Part shown: in pieces, positions 31,790-43,789 of the stretch | Layout: every line of letters begins with the position of its first letter | How positions within the stretch are numbered: position 1 is the stretch's first letter | Source of the DNA: Takakia lepidozioides | Taxonomy: Eukaryota; Streptophyta; Takakiopsida; Takakiales; Takakiaceae | Assembly: GCA_030704615.1 (NCBI GenBank) | Contig: CM060734.1 | Span: 558,001 to 622,000, forward strand | Direction: 5' to 3' | Length of the DNA stretch: 64,000 bases | The notes under the pieces: generated by a model | Seen by the model: the letters and a program-made list of their open reading frames with translations, nothing else | Database searches by the model: none | Told to the model about the DNA's origin: nothing | Position numbers and translations under genes: made by a program

Positions 31790-32640
31790 GATATTGTCCA
31801 GGTAAAGAGCTTTTTGGCTAGGCTAGGGTGTGCTCTCCCCTTCGGATAGCGGAAACGTAGGCGACCCCTTTGCACACACGTGCGATCCGGGGGCGCGTGT
31901 TGGTGAAGCAACCCAGACCTAAGCGGCTTGCCCTTAACGCTTTCGGCAACAGTCAATCCAGGTGAAGAAGATCTTCTGGGGACACCGACAAGCTCCGGGG
32001 TGAAGCCGTGTTAACCGTAATAAAGAAGACTTGGAAGGCAATCAGCTAGGAGTAGATTCCGTAGGAGACAACAAACGAATTATGCCCTGTGAGCGTAGGA
32101 GTTGAAACCTGCGTTTGCTGGTAGCTTAAGATAGCGAGAGGTAGTTCCCTCCATCGACCGTTGACCCTCCGCCAAGCTTAGTGACACACTTCACGGGTGG
32201 GCAGTTCTTGAGCCCAACCCATCTCGTCGCCGGACTCCAGGCCCCGGATCGACGTTAGCCTTCGTTTTCCCCGCGATTGTTGTGCGCGCGGCGAGGCTCG
32301 TCATATTAGTAGTGCGTCTGCCCATGGTCGTAGGTTGCTACTAACGGTGATTAGTGGTTGGATTTCACATCAACACGGATTGCTAAGGTTCGAAATGGTA
32401 CGCCCTGAACCTAGTTTTTCTTTGTACCAACGTGCATATCTTTTTGTAGGGTCTTGCCCTATCAAAAAGATAGACCTAGATGGTTGTTTAGGTTGTTGTT
32501 AATGTTTTCGAGCGATATTCTTGCTGTATAAGGATGCAGTATATGTATACAAAGCTCATTGGACAGAGAAGGCCGAGTTACTACGGCAGAAAACCTGCAT
32601 GGTCCGGTCATTGAAGAGGCACCATCTATTAAAGTGCTAG
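31790..32640 (+). other. GC-richer block, probable LTR end/leader of the element supplying the 32.7-kb gag
   Basis: Composition changes sharply from the AT-rich sequence before 31,790. The block has no open frame and leads directly into a gag ORF. That position suggests R-U5 or a 5' leader. An organellar intron fragment is an alternative because GTGCGATCC at about 31,880 resembles a group II intron start; no domain V hairpin was found. Neither reading is certain. Confidence 0.3.
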
Positions 32641-32659
32641 TATCTCTAGTCCGTCTTCA

Positions 32660-33805
32660 GTGATGGTCACAGTAGTGTCATCCCAACTGCCTATGCGTCC
32701 AGTCGTTGAGGTGCCTATTGTGGTGCCTATTGGATTGAGACCCTTGCGGATTCCTTCCAGTTTACCATATATTTTTGGAGAATCCCAGGAGAACCCTGAA
32801 GGCCACATTCAGAACTTCATGCAGGTATGTTGTTCAAATCAGACAGTGGATAATGCTTACTAGCTTATTTGGTTTCCCACCACTTTAAAGGGCAAGGCGT
32901 TGACCTGGTACTGGCAACAGCCCAACGATCATTTATTGTTTGGGACCAAATACGCGATGCGTTCATAAATCGATTTCGCGTTGTGCATCAGTTTACAAGT
33001 GTCTTAATGGCTTTGGCCAGAATTCGCCAAGGACCTACTGAAGAGGTGGCTGACTTTGAAGTCAAATTTCGAGAACTTATGAGGTTCCAAAATCCACTTA
33101 CTCCTTTGAATGATGCAGTGTTGAAAGATTGTTTTCTGATGTGGTTTGAGAGAGGCCATTCATTTTTATGTTTTGCAGCAGAAGCCTGCTACTTTGGTGG
33201 ACGCCATTACCAGCGGGAAGGAGTTTGATGATATATATCGACAAGTTCAGAGAGCGAAAATGCCCGAACTTGCGCTACTTTCCTATGTCGCAATGGATCC
33301 GGCTAATCTACCAATGACAACGGCAACAACAGCCTGTCCAGTATACACTAACTCTTTTCCAGCTCCACCTTTTGATTACCACATTGAGTCCATGGGTCCA
33401 GAGGAGGCACGAATGGGTCATATGGAATCTAAGATATCCTCATTAATGAAGACGATGGAATCAGTGGCAATCAATGAGTGTTATAGGTCACCAGGTGACT
33501 AACTATGTGGCACACAGAAATGTAGCACAAACAGACCCAGACTTGGGTGAGCTTTGGTGTTATCTTTGCAAAATCTTTGGTCATTCTTCAGACAATTGTG
33601 CTAATGATCAAGAGGGGCATTCAACCAAGTATCTAATCCTCCAATGTTGAGATGTTTTGATCAGGAAAATATCGATCATTGTGAGAAGTGTGGTATTTCA
33701 GGCCACAAGGTGGAGACTTGTTGGAAAGACACGATCTGTAGCCATTGCGGGAAGGTCGGTCATCCATCGGATAAGTGCAGAAGGAGACTCAAAGAGATTA
33801 AATGA
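32660..33805 (+). pseudogene. gag: gag of a different Ty3/gypsy lineage
   Basis: Three shifted frames together give a capsid-like retrotransposon gag: PYIFGESQENPEGHIQNF, LKGKALTWYWQQ, FINRFRVVHQF, RQGPTEEVADFEVKFRELM, then an AITSGKEFDDI segment. Three zinc-knuckle-like modules follow: CYLCKIFGHSSDNC, CEKCGISGHKVETC and CSHCGKVGHPSDKC, with a basic tail and stop at about 33,805. It does not resemble the gag of gypsy copy 1. It is followed within about 130 bp by the pol of the DMT-bearing family. Confidence 0.85.
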
Positions 33806-33933
33806 TCAACTTTTGTAATGCAGCAAGAGATCCACAAGAACAAGCAAAGGCACATACCCGGTGTCCGGACCAACATCATGTTGTCTGGTTGACATGATGA
33901 TGTATCTTCACATGTGCTATCTGCACATGCTGA

Positions 33934-35691
33934 GAAGGACCTATAGTCACCGGAGGAGAGAGACGACGTATACGGCGGTTCTTGAGGGCTTACAGGAACT
34001 GCTTTGCCTTCAGTTTGAAGGACTTAGGAGCACTGAAGGGTCAAGAGATTCGCATTGAATTGGCTATTGACACGCCAATCTTTCGGAGACCCTATAGATA
34101 TAGTGACATGGAGAGGTCCTTGATTCAGATGAGAACTCAAGACCTTTGGGAGGCTGGTTTGGTGGAGCTATCTGGGGGAGAGTATGCTTCAGCCACAGTG
34201 ATGCCAGCCAAGAAGGATGTCTTTGGCAATTGGACGGAGAGACGTATGTGCGGTGATTACCGGTCTGTAAATCGTCAGACCAAGTTCGATAGGTATGCCA
34301 TGCCAACACCAGAGGAGATCTTTGATGCCATTGGGCATGCCAAGGTCTTTAGCACGTTGGATTTACGATCCGGATATCACCAGTTGCCGATCAAGGAGGC
34401 GGATAAGCAAAAGACGACATTCTGGGGGATCAATGAGCACGGGAAGGATTGCCTATACCAGTGGCGGTTCTTACCATTTGGGCTTAAGAACGCTCCGGCA
34501 GAGTTTCAGAGAGTCATGGACAGGATTCTAGCAGGGGTGGAGTTTGCTCGGTGCTACATAGATGACATCATCATCTTTAGTGCTACGGTGGAAGAGCATG
34601 AGAGACACCTTCAGGGGGTATTTGAGCGCTTGAGGGCGCACGGATTGAAGTTACATCTGGGAAAGTGCAAGTTTTTCCACAACCATTGAGTATCTGGGTC
34701 ACATGTATATCCTGGAGGATTGGGGGTACAACAGACTAAGGTAGAGTCCATTGCACAGGTTCCACGCCCCACGGATGTGAGCCGAGTTCGAGCTTTCATG
34801 GGGTTAACAAACTATTATAGACGGTTTGTTAAGGGATTTAGTGCCATTGCAAAGGCTCTAACCAAGCTGACCAAGGTGGACCAAGAGTGCCAGTGGGAAG
34901 ATGAGCAAGAACAAGCTTTTCAAGCTCAGGCGAGGTTGATCTCGGCGCCCATCTTGAGACGACCTATCAGGGGCGTCCTTTTCAGCTGCATACAGATTGG
35001 AGCATGCTGGGCTTGGAGCGGTGCTCATACATGTGGATGATGAGGGAAGAGAGTTCGTAGTGGCTTATGCTAGCCGCTCAAACAACGTTGCAGAGTCTAA
35101 GTATAGCTCATATGAAGAAGAATGCTTAGCTGCAGTGTGGGCCGTGGCACACTTCAGGTGCTATCTATACGGCAATCTCTTCACCTTTGTCACGGATCAC
35201 CAACCACTCAAGTGGTTGATGGAGTCAGACAAGCTTACGGGGAAGTTTGCACGGTGGACACTCATCCTTCAAGAGTATGACTTTCAGGTGGTGCATCGAC
35301 TGGGTTTGGTCAATCGCAATGCAGATGGGTTGAGTCGCAATCCATGCACGAGCCAGCAGGATGACACTGGAGCTCGGTGGCATGGTGAGACGGACGAGGA
35401 GATGGTGCCCGGATGGCATGCATCTGCATTTCTGTGTATCTTGGCAGCGGAAGGCCAGGTTGGACCTGCAACAGGGATGACTGTAGATCAAGTGTCTGAG
35501 GACCCTGAGGCCAGCAATGAGCAAGGTGGCGCCAAAGATATACATGAGGATTCAGTTGTGTTGGACTACCTCCGCACTGGAGACACTGCAGCCACTGTGA
35601 CTGCCAAGGAGAGGGATCGGATCCTACAACGAGCCAAGAGGTTCAAGTGGAGGGGACACACCTGCTCCGAGTGTGGGAGGATGGTCGAGTG
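33934..35691 (+). pseudogene. pol: Reverse transcriptase, RNase H and linker of gypsy copy 2
   Basis: RT reads unbroken from 33,982 to 34,689 with RMCGDYRSVN, STLDLRSGYHQL, FLPFGLKNAPAEFQRVMD and CYIDDIIIF, better preserved than in copy 1. One or two bases are lost at about 34,687, then the thumb and RNase H (FMGLTNYYRRFVKG, EEECLAAVWAVAHFRCYLYG, FVTDHQPLKW, NRNADGLSRNP). A linker of about 100 residues follows with an acidic Ser/Glu/Asp-rich stretch. Frameshifts near 34,710 and 34,960-35,000 break it. Confidence 0.92.
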
Positions 35692-36982
35692 AGGATTGTG
35701 CCTCACCCAACACAGCGGACACGGTTAGTGCGGCATGCCCATGAGGAGTTGGGGCATTTTGGGGTGCGACGCACTCATAGTCTACTGCAGGGGCAGTATT
35801 GGTGGCGTGGTATGCACACAGAGGTGCAACAATTTGTGGCTAGGTGTATGGTGTGTGACAGGGTGCGTGCTTCATTCAACGCCCCTACTCCACAATTGCA
35901 CCCTCTTCCGATCATGGGATTGGGCTACAGGTGGAGTCTTGACTTCGCAGGGCCGTTGCCACCGACCATGCGCCCACAACAAGTACGTGTTGGTGATGGG
36001 GAGCACTTCTCCAAGTGGATTGAATTGGTTTCATTGCCTGATAAGGCTAGTGAGGGAGCTGCGTATGCATTCTTGGATTGTGTGCTTAGCCGATTCGGTG
36101 CTCCAGCTGAGGTACTCACGGACCAAGGGAGAGAGTTCTTGGGGGGAGTTTCAGGCTTTGTGTGACAAGGCCTTGACAGACCACCGCACCACTTCTCGGG
36201 ATCATCCTGAGGCCGATGGCTTGGCAGAGAGAGTTGTTCAGACAGTAAAAAGGGGTTTGCGCAAGTATGGCTTGCAGAAGGGACACATAGGAGATTGGGA
36301 CCTTCAGTTACCCTGGTTAGCCATGGGCTACAGGTTCAGCAAGCAAGCATCACTTGCCTCCTTCTCACCATACTTTCTTCTCTTTGGCCGAGAGCCGGAT
36401 TTGCCTACATCCATTCGCAGAGAAGCTGCTACAGTTTCTTAACCTTGACGATCCGGACGTGTGGGCACGTGCATGTGAGCAGCGTGCAGAGTTGTTCAAG
36501 AAAGTCATGCCCATGGCTTTCGAGAACCTTGCCATTGCACAACATCGTGATACGTTGAGGTATGCTACCATATGTGGTGGGGGCTATCGTCCTGGGGTTC
36601 GGAGATTCAACCCTGGTGACTATGTTTATCTGCAGCAGACTGCTCCTACGACCTTGGATGTGATTGCAAGACGTACTATTTTGAGGGTTCGAGAGGTGTT
36701 GCCCTCAGGAGTCTTGATCTTGGAGGGTCGGGATGGCATGATTTGGAAGGACCATGTGCGTATTGCGCGCCATGTCACATTCCAAATGTTGATGGAAGGG
36801 TTGACCCAAACCTGGCAGTGGTACCTGCAAGTTTGAGGTGCATGTTGTGTGAGTCTGCTAGAGGGGCAGCCACCATGCTGGTGTGTGATCAATGCTCTAG
36901 AGGTTGGCATATGGGATGCTTGACTCCACCTCTTGAGATGGTTCCTGATGGGGATTGGTTATGTCCGCATTGCATTGGATAG
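35647..36982 (+). pseudogene. pol: Integrase with C-terminal PHD finger, gypsy copy 2
   Basis: The zinc-binding domain has HAHEELGHFGVRRTH and CMVCDR. The core shows the D-D-E triad in SLDFAG, LTDQGREFLG and DHPEADGLAERV. After GDYVYLQQTAPTTLDV and a WKDHVR segment, a frame change at about 36,765 leads to a Cys-rich end: CMLCES, VCDQCSRGWHMGC, then GDWLCPHC and stop. Spacing fits the C4HC3 PHD finger that binds histone H3 tails, in the position where chromoviruses carry a chromodomain. Copy 3 has the same finger in frame with WKDHVRNCAPCH, so the fusion is ancestral and the frame change here is a 1-bp loss. Confidence 0.88.
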
Positions 36983-37238
36983 TGAGAGTGGATACAACCA
37001 TGGAAGGCTAACAAGAATGCAAGGCCAAGCTACTAGGAGACCAACACACGAGATCCTGACTCAAGTTCACAGATTGCAAGACGGCAACTAACGATGGGGT
37101 TGCTCTTGTACCCGCCTCTTGGTCTATAGAGTTTGAGTACAATAGGGACAGTGATAGAGGACTTAGTACGGCTGTGGCTATTACATCTTGTAGCTATCTG
37201 GAGTTAGAGGGACCTAACCACCAGCTAGGGGGGCGATT

Positions 37239-37826
37239 GTGGTATAGCTTTCTAGGATTGTGTGCTTAGTGTGGTGGACAGCGATGTATGTTGTGGCACG
37301 ATGCTTAGGTGCACGACAGCTGTCATGGTTTTAGTCATGGTTATCTAGAATTACCTATTCTAGTTAACTAGGACATTTTAGATATTTATATTTATATTTT
37401 GTGTGTTGGGACTTCATTTGGTCTCACATGCCAAGTGAGGTGTCGAGCCTCACTTGAGACATGGAGATAGGTTTTCCCCTTGTGAGTGTTGAGGAGGCTC
37501 ATCTTCTTGTAGTTGAGCCTCCATGAGCTTCTTTCACCTCCATAGCTCTAGGTATTGAGAGGGAGTGTGTTGAGGGTTTTGTAGGGTGGATTCCTTTAGC
37601 AAATGTGCCCTTGACTTGACTTAGTTTATGTGATAGAGTGGATTTCACTTGGAAGGACTATGACTTGTTCTTCATGTGATTGCTTCATGCTTTGAGAGCT
37701 TTCATTGTCTTCTACTTCTCTCATTTCTCATCTCTTATCATTGTGGTATAGCTTTCTAGGATTGTGTGCTTAGATTGTGTGGTGGACAGCGATGTATGTT
37801 GTGGCACGATGCTTAGGTGCACGACA
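37239..37826 (+). repeat. 3' LTR of gypsy copy 2 with partial tandem duplication
   Basis: Starts TGTGGTATAGCTTTCTAGG right after the polypurine tract. The first 80 bp recur at 37,742-37,826 with a 4-base insert. A stretch at 37,380-37,600 resembles the LTR of copy 1. The second repeat is cut by copia sequence. Confidence 0.72.
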
Positions 37827-39432
37827 CACGGGCAACTAGAGGTAGTTCCACCAATCCAGGAATATGTATATACGCGCCCTCCAAGACGATTCCATGATTT
37901 CGTGGTGGGTTTGTCTGAAGCTGTCTTAGAACCCACCACCTATGCCGAAGCATCTTGACACCCAGGATGGGTCGACGCCATGGAAGAGGAAATGGCCTCA
38001 ATTCACAAGAACGAGACATGGACTCTTGAAGATCTGCCCCCCAGTAGACAACCCATTACCACCAAATGGATCTATAAAGTCAAAACACATGCTGATGGAA
38101 CTACTGCCAAATTGAAGGCGCGTTTGGTGGCTTGTGGTTTCCAACAACGAGCAGGGGAGGATTTTGATGAGACCTACGCGCCGGTGGCCAAATACAACAC
38201 CTTGCGAGTTGTTACAGCACTAGCAGGTCAGAATGGTTGGCCATATTTCACTTTCTTAAACGGTGAATTGACAGAGGAAGTGTTTATCCAGCAACCTGAA
38301 GGCTTCGAGGGTAAGGGGAAAGAGAGCAAGGTTTGCAAGTTACGTGAAGCCTTGTATGGTCTTCGTCAGGCACCGCGTACCTGGTACACCAAAATAGAGA
38401 ATTACCTTCAAGAATAATGATTGAAGCGCACGAACTCGGATGGAAACTTATATTACTTCAGAGAAAGAGACAAAATTGTCCTACTCATGCTGTATGTAGA
38501 TGATGTTTATCTTACTGGTAACCATGACAACAAGCTGCAATGGATACGATCAGAGATCAAGAAACGCTTTGAGATGACAGACATGGGTCTAATCAAGCAC
38601 TCTCTTGGGCTTGAGTATTTCTTTCAACCTGAAGGGATCATTGTGACTCAAAGGGGCTACGCAGCCCAAATGCTGGAAGAATTTGGATATGGGCAATGCA
38701 ACGCAGCAGTCACGCCCATGCTCCCCGGGCTCAAACTCAAGATCGACATGGGAGCACCAGCAGTGGATACCCAACTCTATCAACGAATGGTTGGGAAGTT
38801 AAACTTTCTTACTCAAACACGGCCGGACATCTCTTTCGCCGTGAACATGGTGAGCAGATTCTCCAACCAGCCTCAAACCCCACACATGGACGCCATCAAA
38901 CATCTATTTAGATATATCAAAGGTACTGTGGATTTGGGGATTTGTTACCAGCGAGGGGAGGCAAGCATCCTCACTGGATACTCAGATGCAGACTGAGCCG
39001 ACGACCTCAACGATCGGAAGTCCACCACATGATATCTGTTCAGACTAGGTTCAAGTCCCATCTCTTGGGGAAGCAGGAAACAGCCATGCACGGCTCTTTC
39101 TTCGACAGAAGCTGAGTACATGGCTATGACTAGTGGTGCTAAGGAGGCGGTGTGGTTAAGAAGGCTTCTTTCACAACTACAATTCCTTGATGAGAAAGAA
39201 CCCACGCAGATGATGTGTGACAATCAAAGTGCAATCAAGCTGTCAGAAATCCAGTCTTTCACGACAGAACGAAGCACATAGAAATCCGTCACCATTTTAT
39301 TAGGGAAAAAGTCACAGGAGGAGAGTTGAAAATCAATCACGTTCCATCCAGAGATCAACTGGCGGACATTCTTACTAATCCATTGGGTCGGACCCTCTTC
39401 GAAGAGCTTCGAAATGAACTTAGCTTGGTGTG
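37827..39432 (+). pseudogene. pol: Ty1/copia pol fragment: RT and RNase H
   Basis: A 5'-truncated copia element. RT begins with WVDAMEEEMASIHKNETW and shows KARLVACGFQQ, ETYAPVAKYNTLR, CKLREALYGLRQAPRTWY and the copia catalytic box LYVDDVYLTG. RNase H/connection motifs follow: TRPDISFAVNMVSRF, GYSDAD, STEAEYMAM, CDNQSAIKL, the RHHFIRE-type segment and QLADILTNPL. In-frame stops at 37,957, 38,416 and 38,994 and a frameshift near 39,245 inactivate it. The preceding gag, protease and integrase are missing. Confidence 0.93.
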
Positions 39433-39631
39433 AACAATCGATTTATGAGGGAGTCTGTTTCTTGGTGGCTGTCTGGGTCTGAAAGGAGGAAACTTGTCCA
39501 CATATCGCAGCATAATGTTTCTCCGATGGCTAAACACTCCACTCTCTGCGCTGAGCAGATCTATTTTGGAGAACACCATCGTTGACATTATACTCACTTT
39601 GAAGTTGCAGCGGGCTGTCAAGCTTCTAAAG

Positions 39632-40250
39632 TTCGAGGGAGGGTGTTGGAGATGGAGATCCACAGCATGGTCAAGTAGAATTAACTCTTAGATGCTACTC
39701 TTAGATGCTACTAGTAGGTATAATATTTAGCACGTAAGTTAGCAGTTACACAGAGAAGCCACCCTGCGTAGTGGTGAGCCCAGTTAAGCTTAGCGATCTA
39801 TGATGACCACCACACTTAGTTGCTGCCCCACTCTCTGCAGGCTTGACCATCCAAGGGAGAACTTGGACTTCCCTGCAGAGCTGTTTAGAGCTTCAGTATA
39901 TAGTGGGCTCTTAGAAAGTTGGAAGTCAGACCTTTTTACAGTAAGCTCTCATTACCTGATCCACTTTAGATACCTGTCCTGAAGAAATCTTGACTTGAAG
40001 TCATCTGCCTGGACTATACAAATTTGTGAAGGAGAGGATCGCAGCACCGGGGAAAATCTTGGAGATCACACTAACCGAAATTGCGTGTTCGAGCTTTCTT
40101 TCTCAAATCCATCTATTCAATTGAAGATGGGCAGGTTCTTGTAGCAGGTTGGTGTTCACTCTCTGTCTCTCTTTTGTCAGTGTCTTCTCCCTTACGATCA
40201 TGGACATCGCGCAATCCATATGCTCGAAATCCAAACAGAGTGAGTACAAC
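39632..40250 (+). repeat. Polypurine tract and 3' LTR of the copia element
   Basis: GAGGGAGGG ends at 39,643 and the LTR begins TGTTGGAGATGG at 39,644, a normal copia arrangement. The right end is not fixed: it could be near 40,120 or at CAACA near 40,250, which would pair with TGTTG. No second LTR is in the window. Confidence 0.6.
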
Positions 40251-41452
40251 ACGTCTATGGTAGACAGTGGCAGGAAGCAACAGCAATGGGTTTATCCCAC
40301 TGCTGCCGGCCGCACCCTTGATTCCCAGCAGTGTGTTCCACGAGACCGTCAGCAACTCTCACCTCCCCACCACCAAAGACAAGGTTGGACCATACGAAAA
40401 GTCTTCAGGAGCGAAAACGGATCAGGAAGCTCATCCATCATCGATTCAAAACATTTGAATCAAGGAAGGAGGAGCGAGGAATTCAATCAAAGAACCTGGA
40501 AGAGCAACAGCTCAAGCTTTGCTCCTGGGGAGGCGAGTACAAGGCAGGTGGTGGGAGTCTCAGCACCCGCTGAGGCTGATGGGGGCAGCTTCTTCTCTGA
40601 ACGGAAGAGAGAGGCATGCAATCAGGAGAGGGGAATTAACGAATCATGTCTTTCAGGCAAGATTTATACTTGTGCACTGTGGAGAAATGACTCACAGTGG
40701 CCATCACTTGAGGAATCCCGACAGGGGCAGACTTCATTATGTAAGGCAGGCAGCCCAGCTGGGGGCCTTCCCACCATGGCACAACAGGGTTCCTCAAATG
40801 AGAATGCTGGTTCAGTAGAGGGGCGCAGAGAGGTTGGGGGTTGGTTGAGAGCTGCAGGAAAATCTGAACAACTTGAGAATAATTTCTTCGAAGAGAAGTG
40901 GCCTTCACTGTGGGAGTCCGATGAAACGCGAAGATCGGCTGAGAATTTCGGGTCTGTTGCACTTGGAGCGGGGAAGTTGGGATCAGGTTCATCAGACGTA
41001 GTTGTACATAAGCAAACAAGGCAACCTTTATGGGACTTAGGTGCAGGTTCATCCAACGTAGATATGCAGAATAAAAACAAATCAATTATCACAGGAAGCA
41101 GAGGGAGGTCCGATGCAAGATCTATGGTTATCAACAGGGGGAAGGAAAAGGCTTTGGGGAAGACAAGGGTGCCAGTGCTCTTAATGCTCAACAGGGACTT
41201 CGTCGTGGCATCTCCAGTGAAGGGGAATTTGCTGTTAACGATTGCATTGAGGGATCTCAGGAGGCGGAGGGAGCTAACCTACGGCTGGCAGTCAAGCAGA
41301 ATAATGAGCCAGCTCAGATTTGCGAAGGGGCGCACCAGGTTTTGGTGGGGCAGTTCACTGCACTTTCTTCGTTTCTGGGGTTCGGATTGGGACGAGATGG
41401 GCAGCGTGTCAAGTGTGAGAGCAATGCTGGTGGAACCTCCACCATCTCTGAG
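40149..41452 (+). CDS. Large 5' exon region of a plant-conserved gene of unknown function
   Basis: One frame runs unbroken through here, Ser/Gly-rich with two similar motifs (QWPSLEES and KWPSLWES). From about 41,156 a neighbouring frame reads better (GEFAVNDCIEGSQEAEGANL, QVLVGQFTALSSFLGFGLG) and ends ...STISE at a 5' splice site (GAG/GTGGGT, 41,452). A one-base loss in the GGGG run at 41,156-41,159 would reconcile the frames. Spliced to 48,868 the phase is 0 and the next exon continues the protein. The first exon and true start are not resolved. The middle part may be disordered. Confidence 0.5.
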
Positions 41453-41484
41453 GTGGGTCTACGGCCACCAGCTCCCGTTTCCTC

Positions 41485-41498
41485 TCTCTTCACACTGT
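41485..41498. repeat. Target-site duplication of LINE copy 2, left
   Basis: TCTCTTCACACTGT, repeated at 43,776-43,789. Confidence 0.9.
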
Positions 41499-43775
41499 CG
41501 CTGAAGACTACTAAAGGTGCAGTGGTGACTTCATCGATTGACATTGTCAAAACCTTTGAAACTCACTACAGTATCCTTTGCAGAACTTCTAGGTCTAACA
41601 GTGAGGGGTCTTCTGCTGAATGGAGGGATACAGTTGGAAAAACTGTTCCTATGATTCAAAACAGCCCTGATGAACTGGAGTATATTTCAATGGCTTATAA
41701 TGCTCCCATTAGTTCTTCTGAGATTGTGGAAGCAATTGAACATTTAAATGGATATAAAGCTGGTGGACCTGATGGAATTGTCAACGAGCTTATCAAGCAC
41801 GGTGGCGATCCCATGATAGAGGCCCTAGTTCTCCTCTTTAACCTTATCTGGAAGACTGAAATGATCCCCTTTCGCTGGCGACAGGGGGTCATTGTCAATC
41901 TATACAAGAAGGGTGACAGAGAAGAACCGGGGAACTACCGTTATCACGCTCCTCAATGCTGTTGGCAAGACATTCTGCAGAGTTATAAGTACTCGTCTCG
42001 AGGTTGATCTGGAGTCTAGAGGTTGTTTCCACGAAGGCCAAGCTGGCTTTCGGCGAAACAGGGGCTGTGTGGATCATATCTTCACTCTAAGCCAGATTAT
42101 CCAGGGAAGGAAAAAAGAAGGGAAACCCACTTATGTCTTTTTCCTGGATGTCAAAAAGGCTTATGACACAGTGTGGAGAGATGGCCTATGGTTCTGCCTC
42201 TGGTCTTGTGGGATCAAGGGAAAGATGTGGAGAGTTGTCCACAACTTGTATGCTCACACCAAAAGCTGTGTCACTGTTAACGGACAGAAGTCCAACTTCT
42301 TTGACATAGACCAAGGTGTAGCTCAAGGATGTACTCTCTCCCCTCTGCTCTTCAATGTTTTCATCAATCAACTCCTCGAGGATGTGGAAAGTGAGGGATT
42401 TGGGTTAAGGGTGGGTGATACCACCATACCAGCCCTTATGTTTGCGGATGACTTCGCAGGCATAGGGGAGACTCCAACCAATCTCCAGGAGTTGATTGAT
42501 TGCGCGAAGAGATACTTTGATCTTTGGGGGCTAGAGGCTAATGTCAGCAAATGTGCAGTGGTAGCATTCAACGACAGAGGAGAGGGAGGAAGTGATCTTA
42601 AGTGGCAGTGGGGTAGCCAAGAGATCCCGGTCCTCCCTTCCTACACTTACCTGGGCGTTGAGTTCTCCTCCAATTGTAATTGGGATGCACATATCCGGAA
42701 AGTTGTTCAAACTGGCAAGGGCAAAGCTCTGGGGCTCACTAAATTTTTCCACTGCAGAGGGGTCAACTCTGAGGTTAAGAAAACCATGCTTTGTCGCGTT
42801 ATTAGACCTGCCTTGGAGTACGGATCTGCTATATGGGTTGATAACTCCAACCAGGCTAAGTCTCTAGAATCCATTCAAGTGGGGGTGCTTAAGGAGTGTA
42901 TGTCAGCATGCTCCAAAACAGCCAATGTGGCTGTTCGGGGTGAGTTTGGCATTCCGTCCCTAAGCTCCCGACGAGATGAATTCAAGGTCGTCAGCTGCAA
43001 CATATGCCCAACACCAGATATCCTAAGTTAATCGACTCTATATCTTGGAAACAGGACCGCCCTGTCAAACAGGCTAAGTCCTGGCAGAAGAGAGTAGAAG
43101 AGATTCTCAAGGACCTGGACCTGGATCCGCAAGTCTTGACCCTGCTGGATAAATCTGACTTAGAGGCTGTAGTGTCCTCAGCCATGTCTGTTGCCATGAG
43201 ATTGTCTGATGAAAATGAAGTTAGGCAGAAAACTTCCCTGAACTTGTTTCCAGTCTGTGACATGGGGGAGGACATCTTGGATGACCTCAAGGGTCTACCC
43301 ACTCTTGGCACTAGACTGAAATTTAAACTCAGGGCAGGAAGCCTACCTTTGAACAGCAAACAGAAGCAGAGAGGAAAGGGAGAGTGCAATTGCCCGTTGT
43401 GTGGGCAATCTGAAGACAGTATTCATTTTCTGATACACTGTCCGGGGTTCTCTCACCAAAGAGACGCTCTCTTCAAATCTATTAAGGGAATTGTGCCTGT
43501 ACCCCTGTTTACCAACTTTGAAAGTCTCGAGGCTGAGCCAAAAGCCCAGGCCCTCCTGAGGCCTAGTTTTTGGGCAAATCACACACAGCAGATTGATGCT
43601 TGTGTGAAGGGATTTCTAGAGGATATCTGGAAAACCCGGATTAATTCTTTATATGGAGGTAAGTCTTACTACCAACGGCAGCCCCTGACAGAGGTAGGTT
43701 CTGTCCCTTTTGTTCCCGCTCAGGCGCGGGGTCAATGGCCACAAGGCTACGGCAAACAACGTCTTATGAGTACAA
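41499..43775 (+). mobile_element. LINE family A, copy 2 (5' truncated)
   Basis: Matches copy 1 almost base for base from CGCTGAAGAC to ...GAGTACAAT and lacks the 5' half (N-terminal repeats and endonuclease). The 14-bp duplication is flush with both ends, showing target-primed insertion with premature stop of reverse transcription. The host is the intron of the plant-conserved gene, same orientation. Confidence 0.95.
41511..43745 (+). pseudogene. LINE-A copy 2 reverse transcriptase and zinc knuckle
   Basis: RT motifs as in copy 1 (GFRRNRGCVDHI, DVKKAYDTVW, GVAQGCTLSP, FADDF) and the C-terminal CCHC knuckle CNCPLCGQSEDS. Two lesions are visible against copy 1: loss of 2 bp at about 41,941 (within NYRG) and loss of 10 bp at about 42,990 (within the RWWGQ segment). 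The region around 42,190 that is shifted in copy 1 is in frame here. Confidence 0.93.
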
Positions 43776-43789
43776 TCTCTTCACACTGT
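43776..43789. repeat. Target-site duplication of LINE copy 2, right
   Basis: TCTCTTCACACTGT, identical to 41,485-41,498. Confidence 0.9.

Larger units (their letters stand above)
33934..37826 (+). mobile_element. Ty3/gypsy copy 2 of the DMT-bearing family (5' part replaced)
   Basis: Homology with copy 1 starts at about 33,934 (GGACCTATAGTCACCGG; copy 1 about 9,508), just before RT. It runs through RT, RNase H, integrase and PHD finger to a polypurine tract (CTAGGGGGGCGA, about 37,227-37,238) and 3' LTR sequence. Gag, protease and DMT are absent; an unrelated gag lies upstream. Confidence 0.85.

Noticed and set aside
31880-32250. Group II intron or rRNA segment
   Set aside because: Only a short start-like word; no domain V hairpin and no rRNA-conserved blocks.
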